From assembly GCA_017453765.1 (NCBI GenBank), contig JAFTEG010000200.1, positions 1-17,163 on the forward strand: a DNA stretch of 17,163 nucleotides, written 5' to 3'. Under the pieces are notes generated by a model, which worked only from the letters and a program-made list of their open reading frames with translations, did no database searches and was not told the origin of the DNA. How positions within the stretch are numbered: the stretch's first letter is position 1; each line of letters begins with the position of its first letter. A program made the position numbers and the translations under genes. Below are positions 5,278 through 12,162 of this stretch, piece after piece. This stretch comes from Selenomonadaceae bacterium (GTDB lineage: Bacteria > Bacillota > Negativicutes > Selenomonadales > Selenomonadaceae).

Positions 5278-5306
5278 ATATTAACACAGCGCGACGCTTT
5301 TTTCAA
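5278..5306 (-). promoter_or_regulatory. Unit 4 antisense promoter
   Basis: On the minus strand TTGAAA (5301-5306), 17 bases, TAATAT (5278-5283) with TGT before it, an extended -10. Confidence 0.68.
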
Positions 5307-5340
5307 GCCGCGTTTTTATGTTAAAAAATATTTTTTCAGC
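5289..5340 (+). repeat. Relic of a fifth unit's promoter region
   Basis: This stretch matches 4941-4990 upstream of unit 4: both read GCGC-A/G-ACGC, a T-run, CAAGCCGCGTTTTTAT, an A-rich part and ATATTTTTTC. Where unit 4 has GTGCTATAAT this copy has CAGCGCCATGACA, so the sense promoter is dead. The ORF and hairpins are missing. Confidence 0.6.
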
Positions 5341-5379
5341 GCCATGACAATTTCAAATTCCTGTAGCGTCAATTTATTT

Positions 5380-6249
5380 TCACTTATTCTGAATGAAATT
5401 CGCCGTGCTTAAAATATCGGCAACCGTCCCGCAATTTTCAACGTCACTCGGAATTATGACGGTACTTGAGCCTGCGGAATTTTCAGCCGGCATACAAGTC
5501 ACGGGGTTAATTATATGATGATAGCGCTTGCCGTCAATTTCAAAAAAATTTTCATAATCGCCGGAAGTCGATATCGCGGCGTTTTCAACTTCCAAAACCT
5601 CCGCCAAACCGTCACCGCGCGGATTTTTTACGCCGATATTTTTTTTGCCGAAAGCGTAAATCGTGCTTGTACCGAAGTCAATTAAGCCGTCAGAAATTTT
5701 GTGCTGAATAAAAATTTTTCGCGCAATGTCGACGCCGTAACCTTTGCCTACGCCGCCCAAATTTATCTTAACACCGGCAGTATCAAGGTACGCACTGCCA
5801 TTTTTTTCGTCAAGGTGTAAATGCTTGTAGCCGACAAGATTTTTCACGGCGTCAATCTCTTCAGGCGTCGGCAGGATTTTATTTTTCTTTGCAACTTTCC
5901 ATAAATCAACCGCCGCGCCTATCGTCACGTCAAAGGCGCCGTTCGTTTTTTCTGCATACTCCTGCGAAATTTTAAGCACTTCAAAAACTGCGGGACTGAT
6001 TTTAACAAATTCGCCGTTACCCGCGCCGTCATTCAAATTTTTCACGTCAACTTTAACATTTTCGACAAACTCAAAAATTTTCGCAAAGCTCTCATCAACT
6101 GTCCCCTGCGCGTCTTGTCCCGTAGCTTTCAACGTGACAAGCGTCCCCATAACCTTTTCACTGCGCTCATAAGTTACCGGCGCGGAGTCTTGACAGCCAA
6201 AAATAAAAAGCGTCGCCAAAATTAACAACGCCGAAAAAAATTTTTTCAC
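5380..6249 (-). CDS. apbE: ApbE-type FAD:protein FMN transferase, lipoprotein, short C-terminus
   Basis: A 289-residue ApbE family enzyme, which moves FMN from FAD onto a Ser/Thr of periplasmic flavoproteins. A lipobox (FIFGC, C19) predicts membrane anchoring after export. Family motifs in order: MGTLVTLKA, GAFDVTIGAAVDLW, INLGGVGKGYGVD, GLIDFG, STSGDYENFFE..KRYHHIINPVT and C-terminal VADILSTA, which carries the metal-binding Asp and Thr. The chain ends nine residues after ADILSTA, roughly 40-50 residues earlier than usual, next to the repeat array. The start is GTG, overlapping the stop of the FMN-binding protein gene (GTGA). That gene product is the obvious substrate. Confidence 0.9.
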   Translation of the reverse strand: MKKFFSALLILATLFIFGCQDSAPVTYERSEKVMGTLVTLKATGQDAQGTVDESFAKIFEFVENVKVDVKNLNDGAGNGEFVKISPAVFEVLKISQEYAEKTNGAFDVTIGAAVDLWKVAKKNKILPTPEEIDAVKNLVGYKHLHLDEKNGSAYLDTAGVKINLGGVGKGYGVDIARKIFIQHKISDGLIDFGTSTIYAFGKKNIGVKNPRGDGLAEVLEVENAAISTSGDYENFFEIDGKRYHHIINPVTCMPAENSAGSSTVIIPSDVENCGTVADILSTANFIQNK

Positions 6250-6692
6250 TTCTTAGCCTCGTCTACGGCTCTTTCAACCGTTTCAACAAATTGCCCGTAA
6301 GAAATGCTTGCGCCGGAAATTGCGTCGACCTTTTTTAAATCCTGCGTCTCAATCAACTGCTTGGGATAACTTCTTATACCTTTAACCGCAACCTGCGCCT
6401 TTTTGTAATCGCCTTCACTCAGCAGGGAACCGTAACTTTCATTCTTCTCATTGCCGAGCAAGTCAACGCCGGTAAATTTCGCGTCGGTAATTTTGCCGCC
6501 GTTAATCGTCAGCGTCAACTTGCTGTAACCTAATTTCTCGTCGCGCGAACTTTCCGCCGTGTACGTACCGTCCTTTGCACCGGTTAAGTCAAACTTTTTA
6601 ACAGGCGGCGGTACAACTTTTTTATCTTCGCCGCAACCCGACAAAATCTGCGCGGCAATAATCAGCGGTATGATTAAAAATTTTTTCTTCAT
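6246..6692 (-). CDS. FMN-binding-domain lipoprotein
   Basis: 148 residues. A lipobox ILSGC (C20) predicts an exported lipoprotein; a Pro/Lys linker (about 27-33) leads to one FMN-binding domain of the RnfG/NqrC type (about 37-146). The flavinylation motif near the end reads DAISGASIS (123-131), against the usual D-x-x-SGATxT, with Ser at the acceptor position. ApbE is encoded next with a GTGA overlap, and the ABC ATPase precedes with an ATGA overlap, so the three are translated together. The likely role is one-electron transfer in the periplasm, such as reducing ferric iron for the uptake system; this is inferred from context. Confidence 0.85.
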   Translation of the reverse strand: MKKKFLIIPLIIAAQILSGCGEDKKVVPPPVKKFDLTGAKDGTYTAESSRDEKLGYSKLTLTINGGKITDAKFTGVDLLGNEKNESYGSLLSEGDYKKAQVAVKGIRSYPKQLIETQDLKKVDAISGASISYGQFVETVERAVDEAKK

Positions 6693-7384
6693 GGCACAAA
6701 GTAACCTTCCAAATTTTCATGGTGATTTTCATAAACCTTTTTAATTTTTCCGTGCTCAATAATGACGCAACGTTCCGCCTCTTTGCCGACTTCCGCCGAA
6801 TGCGTCACGGTGATAATGGTATGACCTTCCTCGTGCAGTTCGTGAAAAATTTTCATAACCAAATTTTGATTCGTCTCGTCCAAATTTCCCGTAGGTTCGT
6901 CCGCCAAAATCAGCACGGGATAATTTATCAGCGCCCTTGCAATGCAAACTCTTTGCTGTTCGCCGCCGGAAAGTTGACTCGGCAAATGTCCCGCACGATC
7001 TTCAAGCCCAACGCGTTTAAGCGCCGCCTTTGCCTCGTCCGTGTCGGGAATGCTGTGGTAGTACTGCGCGACCATGACATTTTCCATTGCGGTAAGGTAC
7101 GGCACAAGGTGAAATTGCTGAAAAACCATACCGATTTTTTCACGTCGAATTTCTGTCAACTTTTGTTTATCGACATCAGCCAATGAAATGCCGTCCAAAA
7201 TAATTTCGCCGCCGGTAGCGTGATCCATACAGCCGATTATATTCATCAGCGTAGTTTTGCCACTGCCGGAAGGTCCCATTATCGCCAGCCAATCGCCTTT
7301 TTCAACGCTTAAATTTATTTTGTCAAGCGCCTTGACCTTGCCGTTGTAAACCATTGAAACATCTTTTAATTCGAGTAATGCCAT
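6689..7384 (-). CDS. ABC transporter ATPase of the P19/FTR1 iron cluster (MacB/LolD type)
   Basis: A 231-residue cytoplasmic ATPase with a full motif set: Walker A GPSGSGKT (37-44), Q-loop QQFHLVPYLTAMENV (89-103), signature LSGGE (138-142), Walker B LILADE (158-163) followed by PTGNLD, and the switch His in THS (H195). The closest type is the MacB/LolD group that works with FtsX-like permeases, which are encoded just upstream. ATG at 7384 has GAGGTGA upstream inside the 24-base gap after the permease gene. In Campylobacter the corresponding gene lies in the p19 cluster. The transported substrate is not known from sequence; no separate binding protein is encoded. Confidence 0.88.
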   Translation of the reverse strand: MALLELKDVSMVYNGKVKALDKINLSVEKGDWLAIMGPSGSGKTTLMNIIGCMDHATGGEIILDGISLADVDKQKLTEIRREKIGMVFQQFHLVPYLTAMENVMVAQYYHSIPDTDEAKAALKRVGLEDRAGHLPSQLSGGEQQRVCIARALINYPVLILADEPTGNLDETNQNLVMKIFHELHEEGHTIITVTHSAEVGKEAERCVIIEHGKIKKVYENHHENLEGYFVP

Positions 7385-7408
7385 TAAATTTTTTTCACCT
7401 CGTCAAAA

Positions 7409-8551
7409 TCATTCGCCGCGCAGAACTATAGCCGGGTCGACGTTTACCGCGATTCGTACCGGAATTAAACTTGCCGCGCCTGTTACCAAAATTGACAGCA
7501 CAACCGCCAAAATTGCTATCGACACTGAAAAATATATGCCGCGTCCAAAAACTTGCACGCTGACACTTTCAGCGAAAAGATATCCCAAGCCGCTACCCAG
7601 TAAGCCGCCGAATGCGCCGAGTAAACACCCTTCGCCTAAAAATTCGCGTACAATGTTGCTGTCCGACGCGCCCAACGCCTTCTTCAAGCCGATTTCCTTG
7701 CGACGCTCCGTAACTACCGCCATCATCGTAGTTGTCACGCAAATCAGCGTTAAAATTAAAACTATTGCCGTGACAAGTAAAACTAAAACTTGCAATTTAT
7801 TTAAGACGTTAAATTCCGAATTGGCAATTTGTTGAACGGTCTGCGGTTGAAGTGCGGGAACTGCGCGGGAAATACTTTCTTCAATCGATTTTAAATTTTC
7901 GCCTTCCGCAACAATGCTAAGTTGAGCAATTCCAATTTCTCCCTCCTTGCCGCTGATATTTTGCAACTCGTCAAGATTCGTGAAGGCAAATTCCTCCTCC
8001 TTGCCGCCGGTAGAAACAATTCCCGTGACAAGGTACTTTCGCATTGCCGTACCTTCGCCCGCGCTTATCGTGACTTCTTGACCGATAATTTCAGCAGGTT
8101 CATACGGCGAAAGAATTTTTGCAAGCTGGGCGCCGATTAAAACTTCGCGTTCGCCTTTCACGGGGTAACGTCCCTCAACGTGCCAATACGGACTGACTTT
8201 TTGCACCTCGTCAAAATCCGTGCCGCCTGTCAAAATGTACTGCTTATTAATTTCAAGTCTCTCGTACAAAAACGGCGCAATGCCGATGACTTCATTGCCT
8301 TTTAAAATTTCGTTTACCTTAGTCAAATTTTCGGCGCTGAATGTCGAGGCGTCGCCTGCCGGTATTAAAAGTAAATTTGCGCCGTACGCTCTAAATTCGC
8401 GTCCAAGTTGTTGCGGGACTTCGCGATAAACCGTGACCATGCCGGAAATTATCGTAGCACCGACGGCAACGGCGATTAACGCTACCAACATTCTGAGGCG
8501 CCGCCTGAACAGCGAATAAAATATCATTCGCAGAAAAAATTTTAATTTCAT
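7409..8551 (-). CDS. FtsX/MacB-like permease of the iron cluster (second)
   Basis: 380 residues. One N-terminal membrane helix (about 16-38), a large periplasmic domain (about 40-250) of the MacB_PCD type, and three C-terminal helices (about 250-275, 305-330 and 335-365). The signature VVTERRKEIGLKKALGASDSNI follows the second helix, typical of FtsX-domain permeases. The end NVDPAIVLRGE is like the C-terminus of the neighbouring permease (SLQPAEVLHGR), so the two probably form a heterodimer on the ATPase. AAGGAG precedes the ATG by seven bases. Confidence 0.87.
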   Translation of the reverse strand: MKLKFFLRMIFYSLFRRRLRMLVALIAVAVGATIISGMVTVYREVPQQLGREFRAYGANLLLIPAGDASTFSAENLTKVNEILKGNEVIGIAPFLYERLEINKQYILTGGTDFDEVQKVSPYWHVEGRYPVKGEREVLIGAQLAKILSPYEPAEIIGQEVTISAGEGTAMRKYLVTGIVSTGGKEEEFAFTNLDELQNISGKEGEIGIAQLSIVAEGENLKSIEESISRAVPALQPQTVQQIANSEFNVLNKLQVLVLLVTAIVLILTLICVTTTMMAVVTERRKEIGLKKALGASDSNIVREFLGEGCLLGAFGGLLGSGLGYLFAESVSVQVFGRGIYFSVSIAILAVVLSILVTGAASLIPVRIAVNVDPAIVLRGE

Positions 8552-8565
8552 TGCAACTCCTTATT

Positions 8566-8683
8566 TAGTGAAGAGTGAAGAGTGAAGAGGGAAGAGGGAA
8601 GAGGGAAGAGTGAAGAGTAAAGAGTAAAGAGTAAATAGTAAATATAATCCTTAATTTTTAATCCTTAATCCTTAATCCTTCAT
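8566..8683. repeat. Heptanucleotide tandem repeats between the two permease genes
   Basis: About eleven heptads of GAAGAGT drifting through GAAGAGG and AAAGAGT to AAATAGT (8566-8645), then about three to four of CCTTAAT (8648-8683). No ORF or hairpin terminator is seen in this spacer. Confidence 0.85.
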
Positions 8684-8700
8684 TGGCGTAGCCGCAGCCG

Positions 8701-9975
8701 CTATCTTCCGTGTAAGACTTCAGCCGGTTGCAGTGAAAGTAACATTCGTATTGCCGGTAAACTCCCTACAAGCAACACGATAACCATAAGCGCCGTGACT
8801 ATCGGAATTACCGCCGCATTGCTAGCTATCGCCGCACCAAAAACCGTCGTGCCGATTATCTGCGCAAGTACCAAACTCACGAAGTAGCCGACTACGCCGC
8901 CTGCGCACCCCGCCGCAAATATTTCCGTCAACACCAAAAATATTACGCCGAAATTCGTCGCACCTATCGCCTTAAGCAAGCCCAATTCGCGGCTCCGCTC
9001 CATAATATTCGCGCTGACTAAATTCGATACGCCCAACGCCGTCGACAGCAAACTTAAAATCGTGATGAGCAACATTAAAAGCTGTGTCTTCTCCAAAATC
9101 TTGCCTTCGGACTCTGCAATTTGTCTGACCGGTCGCGCGGAAGAATTTCCGATTACCTCTTCAATTTGGTAGGCAATGGCGCTGACATAAGCCGTGCAGT
9201 ACCAAATTTCGCGCTCCTGCTGTGACAGCATATCGGGATTAGCCGCCGCCTTGCGTGCCAAGTCATTTTCCGGCGTCGTAATTGCGCTGACTTCGATTGA
9301 ACCGATTTTTCCCGCCGCGTTCAAAACTTTTTGCATTACGGCAAGGTCTGTCAAAATCTGTTCATCTTCCGCGCCGCCGCCGGTAACTATGCCGCTGATT
9401 TTCAATTCGCTGGTCGTGCCGTCAAAATTTTTGTAGGCGATAACGTCACCGATTTTCAAATTTTTTTCCGCCGCAAGTTTTGAACCTGCAAGCGCCTCAT
9501 TCTGTCCGTCAACGGGAAAAGCGCCGTCAACTTTCCACCACGATTTCATTTCAATTTCGCCGGTAGAAAAAGTTTCGCCGGTCGGCAGATTCATTTCGTG
9601 ATTGAACCACGTACCAACTGCGGGAAGTTGCGAACCGTCGGCAAGCGTCAAATTCCCTTCCAATGCCGGCGCGAAGGCAACTATATTATTCGTCCAAAAA
9701 ATTGTTTTAATTTTACCCAAGTCCGATTCGTTCAAAAATTCGCGGTGCTCCGATTCGTCGACGCCGTAAACCTCTTTAAGCAGGGCGGAATTTTTCGGCG
9801 TAACCGTGATATTTGCGCCGTACGCTTTCAACTCTTGATTGACTTTGTCGCCGACGTCGAACATAACATTCAGCATTGCCGTTGCCAAAGATACGCCGAG
9901 TGCAACAGTCAACGCGATTAGTGCGAAACGATTTTTTTGGCGAATCAGCGCGCCTTTTACCATTTGCCAAAACAT
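8701..9975 (-). CDS. FtsX/MacB-like permease of the iron cluster (first)
   Basis: 424 residues with the same plan as its partner: an N-terminal helix (about 16-38), a periplasmic MacB_PCD-like domain (about 40-295), then three helices (about 297-320, 348-375 and 385-410). The FtsX signature ANIMERSRELGLLKAIGATNFGV is present after the second helix. The start ATG at 9975 has GAGGTGATAAA upstream. It is distinct enough from the second permease to be its heterodimer partner rather than a recent duplicate. In the P19-type clusters of Campylobacter there are likewise two such permeases and one ATPase. Confidence 0.87.
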   Translation of the reverse strand: MFWQMVKGALIRQKNRFALIALTVALGVSLATAMLNVMFDVGDKVNQELKAYGANITVTPKNSALLKEVYGVDESEHREFLNESDLGKIKTIFWTNNIVAFAPALEGNLTLADGSQLPAVGTWFNHEMNLPTGETFSTGEIEMKSWWKVDGAFPVDGQNEALAGSKLAAEKNLKIGDVIAYKNFDGTTSELKISGIVTGGGAEDEQILTDLAVMQKVLNAAGKIGSIEVSAITTPENDLARKAAANPDMLSQQEREIWYCTAYVSAIAYQIEEVIGNSSARPVRQIAESEGKILEKTQLLMLLITILSLLSTALGVSNLVSANIMERSRELGLLKAIGATNFGVIFLVLTEIFAAGCAGGVVGYFVSLVLAQIIGTTVFGAAIASNAAVIPIVTALMVIVLLVGSLPAIRMLLSLQPAEVLHGR

Positions 9976-9990
9976 TTTATCACCTCGATG

Positions 9991-10085
9991 GGAGTTTGGA
10001 GCTTTCAGCTTGCAGCTTACAGCTTTCAGTTTTCAGGTTGCAGGTTGGAGGTTGGAGCAACTCCTAACTCCTAACTCTTCACTAC
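9991..10085. repeat. Heptanucleotide tandem repeats before the DUF2318 gene end
   Basis: Heptads GCTTTCA, GCTTGCA, GCTTACA, GTTTTCA, GGTTGCA and GGTTGGA, then CTAACTC, each a one- or two-base step from the last. They fill the 109-base gap almost completely. Confidence 0.82.
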
Positions 10086-11335
10086 TACTTAAAAATTTTC
10101 GCATTCTTTTCAAGCTCCGTCTGCGGAACTTTTAATTTCCCGTCAGCAATGGCATATTCAATCGGAATTGGGTTACATCCGCCGCGCGTGCCGATTGTCG
10201 CCTTGTTCATCTGTACGTCACAAAGTTTGCAAACAACTTGATTATCGCGTTCATAGTAGCCGGTAGCGCCGCAAATTTCGCAAGCATCAAGTCCCACTCC
10301 GTAAGCAGAGCCGCCTTTCAAAATTACAATGTAGCGCACATTTTCACCGGTCGACGCGTGATAAACGAATCTGTGTAAGTGACCGTCCTTAATCTGCTCC
10401 AAATCCACGTCAACCGAACCTTGCGACGCCGTGACAGGTACGGCGGGAACAATTTCAGCCTGCTTATTGGCAACGTAACTTCCCGCGCTTGAAGTGGTAG
10501 TCATTAAAAGCAACGCGACAATTACGCCCGCGCCCCAGCGTCTTTTATGAATTGCGTCTGCCAAAACTTTTCTGTACTGCGCGGGATTGTAGCTTGAAAG
10601 TCTCTCCGGCTTGGGTTGCGAAAATAAAGTTATCGGCAGTACCAAAATTGCGGCGAATATCACGAAGATTAACTGCGCGGAATGGTTTATAATCGGCGCC
10701 ATTAAATCCATCCACATTTCGCCGGTCAAAATTCCGCGCGCCATTAAAATTTGTATTAAAAAAATTATTTGTTGGAGCATACACGCGGCAAGTTGCACGA
10801 AGAATACAAATTTCAGCCGCGAATCATTGAGAGCCGCCGCCGCTTTGTAGACGAGGAAACTGCTTATGAATGCGAACAGTACGCCGCAGATAAAGCCGGC
10901 AAATTTCGTGAGAAAGACCGTTTCAAAATAATTTCCCAGCGCCGCAATTCCCGCGCCTACCGGTAACAGCCAAATTTCAAAACCGTGATAGACAAAAAGC
11001 GTTATGACTACCGCGCAGATTGAAATTTTCAGCAGCTTATCAACGTCCGCAGAATTTTTGAACAGGCGGAAGATCATCACCGTTTCACCGAGCAACGTTA
11101 TGAAAGTGGAAAAGCCTTCCAAAACTTCGCGGCTGATTGCGTTTCGCGTTCCGACTCTTACGGCGATTACAAATACCGACAGCCAAAATCCCCACTTCAG
11201 CGCGGTTTTAAAATTTTTTCTATAAACTTCGTGCGGCGATCTGCGCAGTATCACGAGCAAAATTGCAAGCGGTACGCCGAGAATCAAGCCTTCTTCCATT
11301 GCCGGAATGAATTGCAGTAAAAAATTTTGTAACAT
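10085..11335 (-). CDS. DUF2318 Fe-S membrane protein of the P19 iron cluster
   Basis: 416 residues. About eight membrane helices cover residues 1-285 (helices near 14-28, 48-62, 74-90, 103-120, 143-165, 175-198, 212-232 and 262-282). The C-terminal DUF2318 domain (about 300-410) carries the cysteine set C352-x2-C355, C369-x2-C372 and C387 (CEIC, CKLC, GGC), likely a metal or Fe-S site facing the periplasm. Homologues sit beside P19 and FTR1 in Campylobacter and elsewhere. The role in iron uptake is not settled; electron transfer across the membrane is a reasonable inference. AAAAGG precedes the ATG by eight bases. Confidence 0.87.
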   Translation of the reverse strand: MLQNFLLQFIPAMEEGLILGVPLAILLVILRRSPHEVYRKNFKTALKWGFWLSVFVIAVRVGTRNAISREVLEGFSTFITLLGETVMIFRLFKNSADVDKLLKISICAVVITLFVYHGFEIWLLPVGAGIAALGNYFETVFLTKFAGFICGVLFAFISSFLVYKAAAALNDSRLKFVFFVQLAACMLQQIIFLIQILMARGILTGEMWMDLMAPIINHSAQLIFVIFAAILVLPITLFSQPKPERLSSYNPAQYRKVLADAIHKRRWGAGVIVALLLMTTTSSAGSYVANKQAEIVPAVPVTASQGSVDVDLEQIKDGHLHRFVYHASTGENVRYIVILKGGSAYGVGLDACEICGATGYYERDNQVVCKLCDVQMNKATIGTRGGCNPIPIEYAIADGKLKVPQTELEKNAKIFK

Positions 11336-11348
11336 AATCTCAACCTTT

Positions 11349-11443
11349 TTAGCTGTTAGCTGTCAGCGATTAGCTTTTAGCCGGTAGCTGGTAACTTGTA
11401 GCAAATTTTTCATTCTTAATTCTTAATCCTTAATTCTTCATTA
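11349..11443. repeat. Heptanucleotide tandem repeats between P19 and DUF2318 genes
   Basis: Heptads TAGCTGT, CAGCGAT, TAGCTTT, TAGCCGG and TAGCTGG (11350-11402), then TTCTTAA/TCCTTAA types (11412-11440). The remaining part of the 220-base gap (11444-11555) holds a hairpin and a candidate small RNA. Confidence 0.8.
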
Positions 11444-11451
11444 AATAAAAT

Positions 11452-11479
11452 CCTGCCGAAAAAATTTTTTCTCGACAGG
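11452..11479. other. Hairpin CCTGCCGA/TCGACAGG in the P19-DUF2318 gap
   Basis: CCTGCCGA (11452-11459) pairs with TCGACAGG (11472-11479) with one mismatch, enclosing an A/T tract. It might act as an mRNA processing or stability element within the operon; its right arm also carries the -35 of the plus-strand promoter at 11472. Confidence 0.4.
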
Positions 11480-11499
11480 GAAATTTTTTAATGTATAAT
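11472..11499 (+). promoter_or_regulatory. Plus-strand promoter inside the iron operon
   Basis: TCGACA (11472-11477), 16 bases, TATAAT (11494-11499). It points against the operon and toward the terminator at 11523-11557, with no ORF between. Confidence 0.5.
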
Positions 11500-11505
11500 T
11501 TAATC

Positions 11506-11557
11506 GTTGAAGAATTTTTTCAAGTCAATCCGAAGTTTTTGGGTTGACTATTTTTTT
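11506..11557 (+). ncRNA. Candidate small RNA opposite the operon, with terminator
   Basis: An RNA starting near 11506 would be about 50 nt long: a small TTGAA/TTCAA hairpin, then AGTCAATCC (11523-11531) paired with GGGTTGACT (11541-11549) and the run ATTTTTTTA. The T-run follows only on the plus strand, so the terminator belongs to a plus-strand transcript. It ends at the P19 stop codon. Confidence 0.45.
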
Positions 11558-12110
11558 ACCATTTACGCGGCGTGTAATTGAAAGTCCACTTCATTACAAC
11601 GGGTTCTTTCCAAAAATGTCCGGGTACGCCGGTATCGGGGTCAGTGTGCAATGCGTAACCTTCCGGCGCGTAAAATTTAAATTCGCAGTCATAAGTACCG
11701 GCACCGTGCATTTTCACGTTAGCGCCGTAATGCGGACCGTCATCGGCACTCATCGGCATAAACGTTCCCGTTATCGGACCTTGAGGATCGCCGCCGCGTT
11801 TCGTGAATTTGTATTCAACGCGCATGTACGGTATCCATTCGCCTACGCCAAAACCGCACTCATTGCCTTCGGTCGCGTGAATGTCCGTTTCAATGTGAAT
11901 GTCCGCTTGATCCGGTGAAAGCATCATGCCCTGCGGCTCCATAGGTACCGGCTGGAAGTAGACCAACGCTACTTTGAAATGGTTTACCGTATCTTCGATT
12001 TCGTCGCCGATAGGATATTCTTGAAAAGCCAGCGCGTTGGGGCTGAATGCAAACAGACTGAACGCCGCCGCACCTGCCGCTACAAACGCTTTTAATTTTT
12101 TAAAACTCAT
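11556..12110 (-). CDS. P19/Tp34-family periplasmic iron-uptake protein
   Basis: 184 residues of the Iron_transport (P19/Tp34) family. A signal peptide ends at NALA (residue 28). The mature beta-sandwich has the family's metal-site segments: M57-E58 (PVPMEPQGMM), D70-H72-E74 (ADIHIETDIHA), GFGVGEWIPYM (86-96), FMPMSADDGPHYG (118-129, with H127) and the H-x-D-x2-TGVPG end. P19 of Campylobacter binds copper and iron and supports growth at low iron together with FTR1. The gene lies 52 bases after the permease gene, with AAGGAG before the ATG. Family assignment is very secure. Confidence 0.93.
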   Translation of the reverse strand: MSFKKLKAFVAAGAAAFSLFAFSPNALAFQEYPIGDEIEDTVNHFKVALVYFQPVPMEPQGMMLSPDQADIHIETDIHATEGNECGFGVGEWIPYMRVEYKFTKRGGDPQGPITGTFMPMSADDGPHYGANVKMHGAGTYDCEFKFYAPEGYALHTDPDTGVPGHFWKEPVVMKWTFNYTPRKW

Positions 12111-12162
12111 GATTACAACTCCTTATAAAACCTTAAAAATTTTTATTTGACGGACGAAACAT

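Larger units (their letters stand above)
4061..5340. repeat. Tandem array of par-like peptide/antisense loci
   Basis: Four related units of about 250-350 bp lie head to tail: unit 1 (4061-4385), unit 2 (decayed, about 4398-4621), unit 3 (4636-4958) and unit 4 (4991-5306). A promoter relic follows to about 5340. Units 1, 2 and 3 are close in sequence in the ORF and hairpin parts. Unit 4 differs strongly in sequence but keeps every structural element. No transposase or integrase is present, so local duplication is the simplest origin. Confidence 0.75.

Noticed and set aside
4061..5340. CRISPR array or insertion sequence as explanation for the repeats
   Set aside because: Repeat units are about 250-350 bp, contain ORFs and promoters, have no short identical repeats with unique spacers, and no transposase or terminal inverted repeats are present.
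5310..5400. A frameshift restoring the ApbE C-terminus
   Set aside because: The +1 frame stays open for about 28 codons (FRISENKLTLQEFEIVMALKK) but does not resemble the usual ApbE end, so a simple frameshift is not supported.
6719..7186. A 155-codon plus-strand open frame opposite the ABC ATPase
   Set aside because: The minus strand encodes a complete ABC ATPase; the plus frame has no recognisable features.
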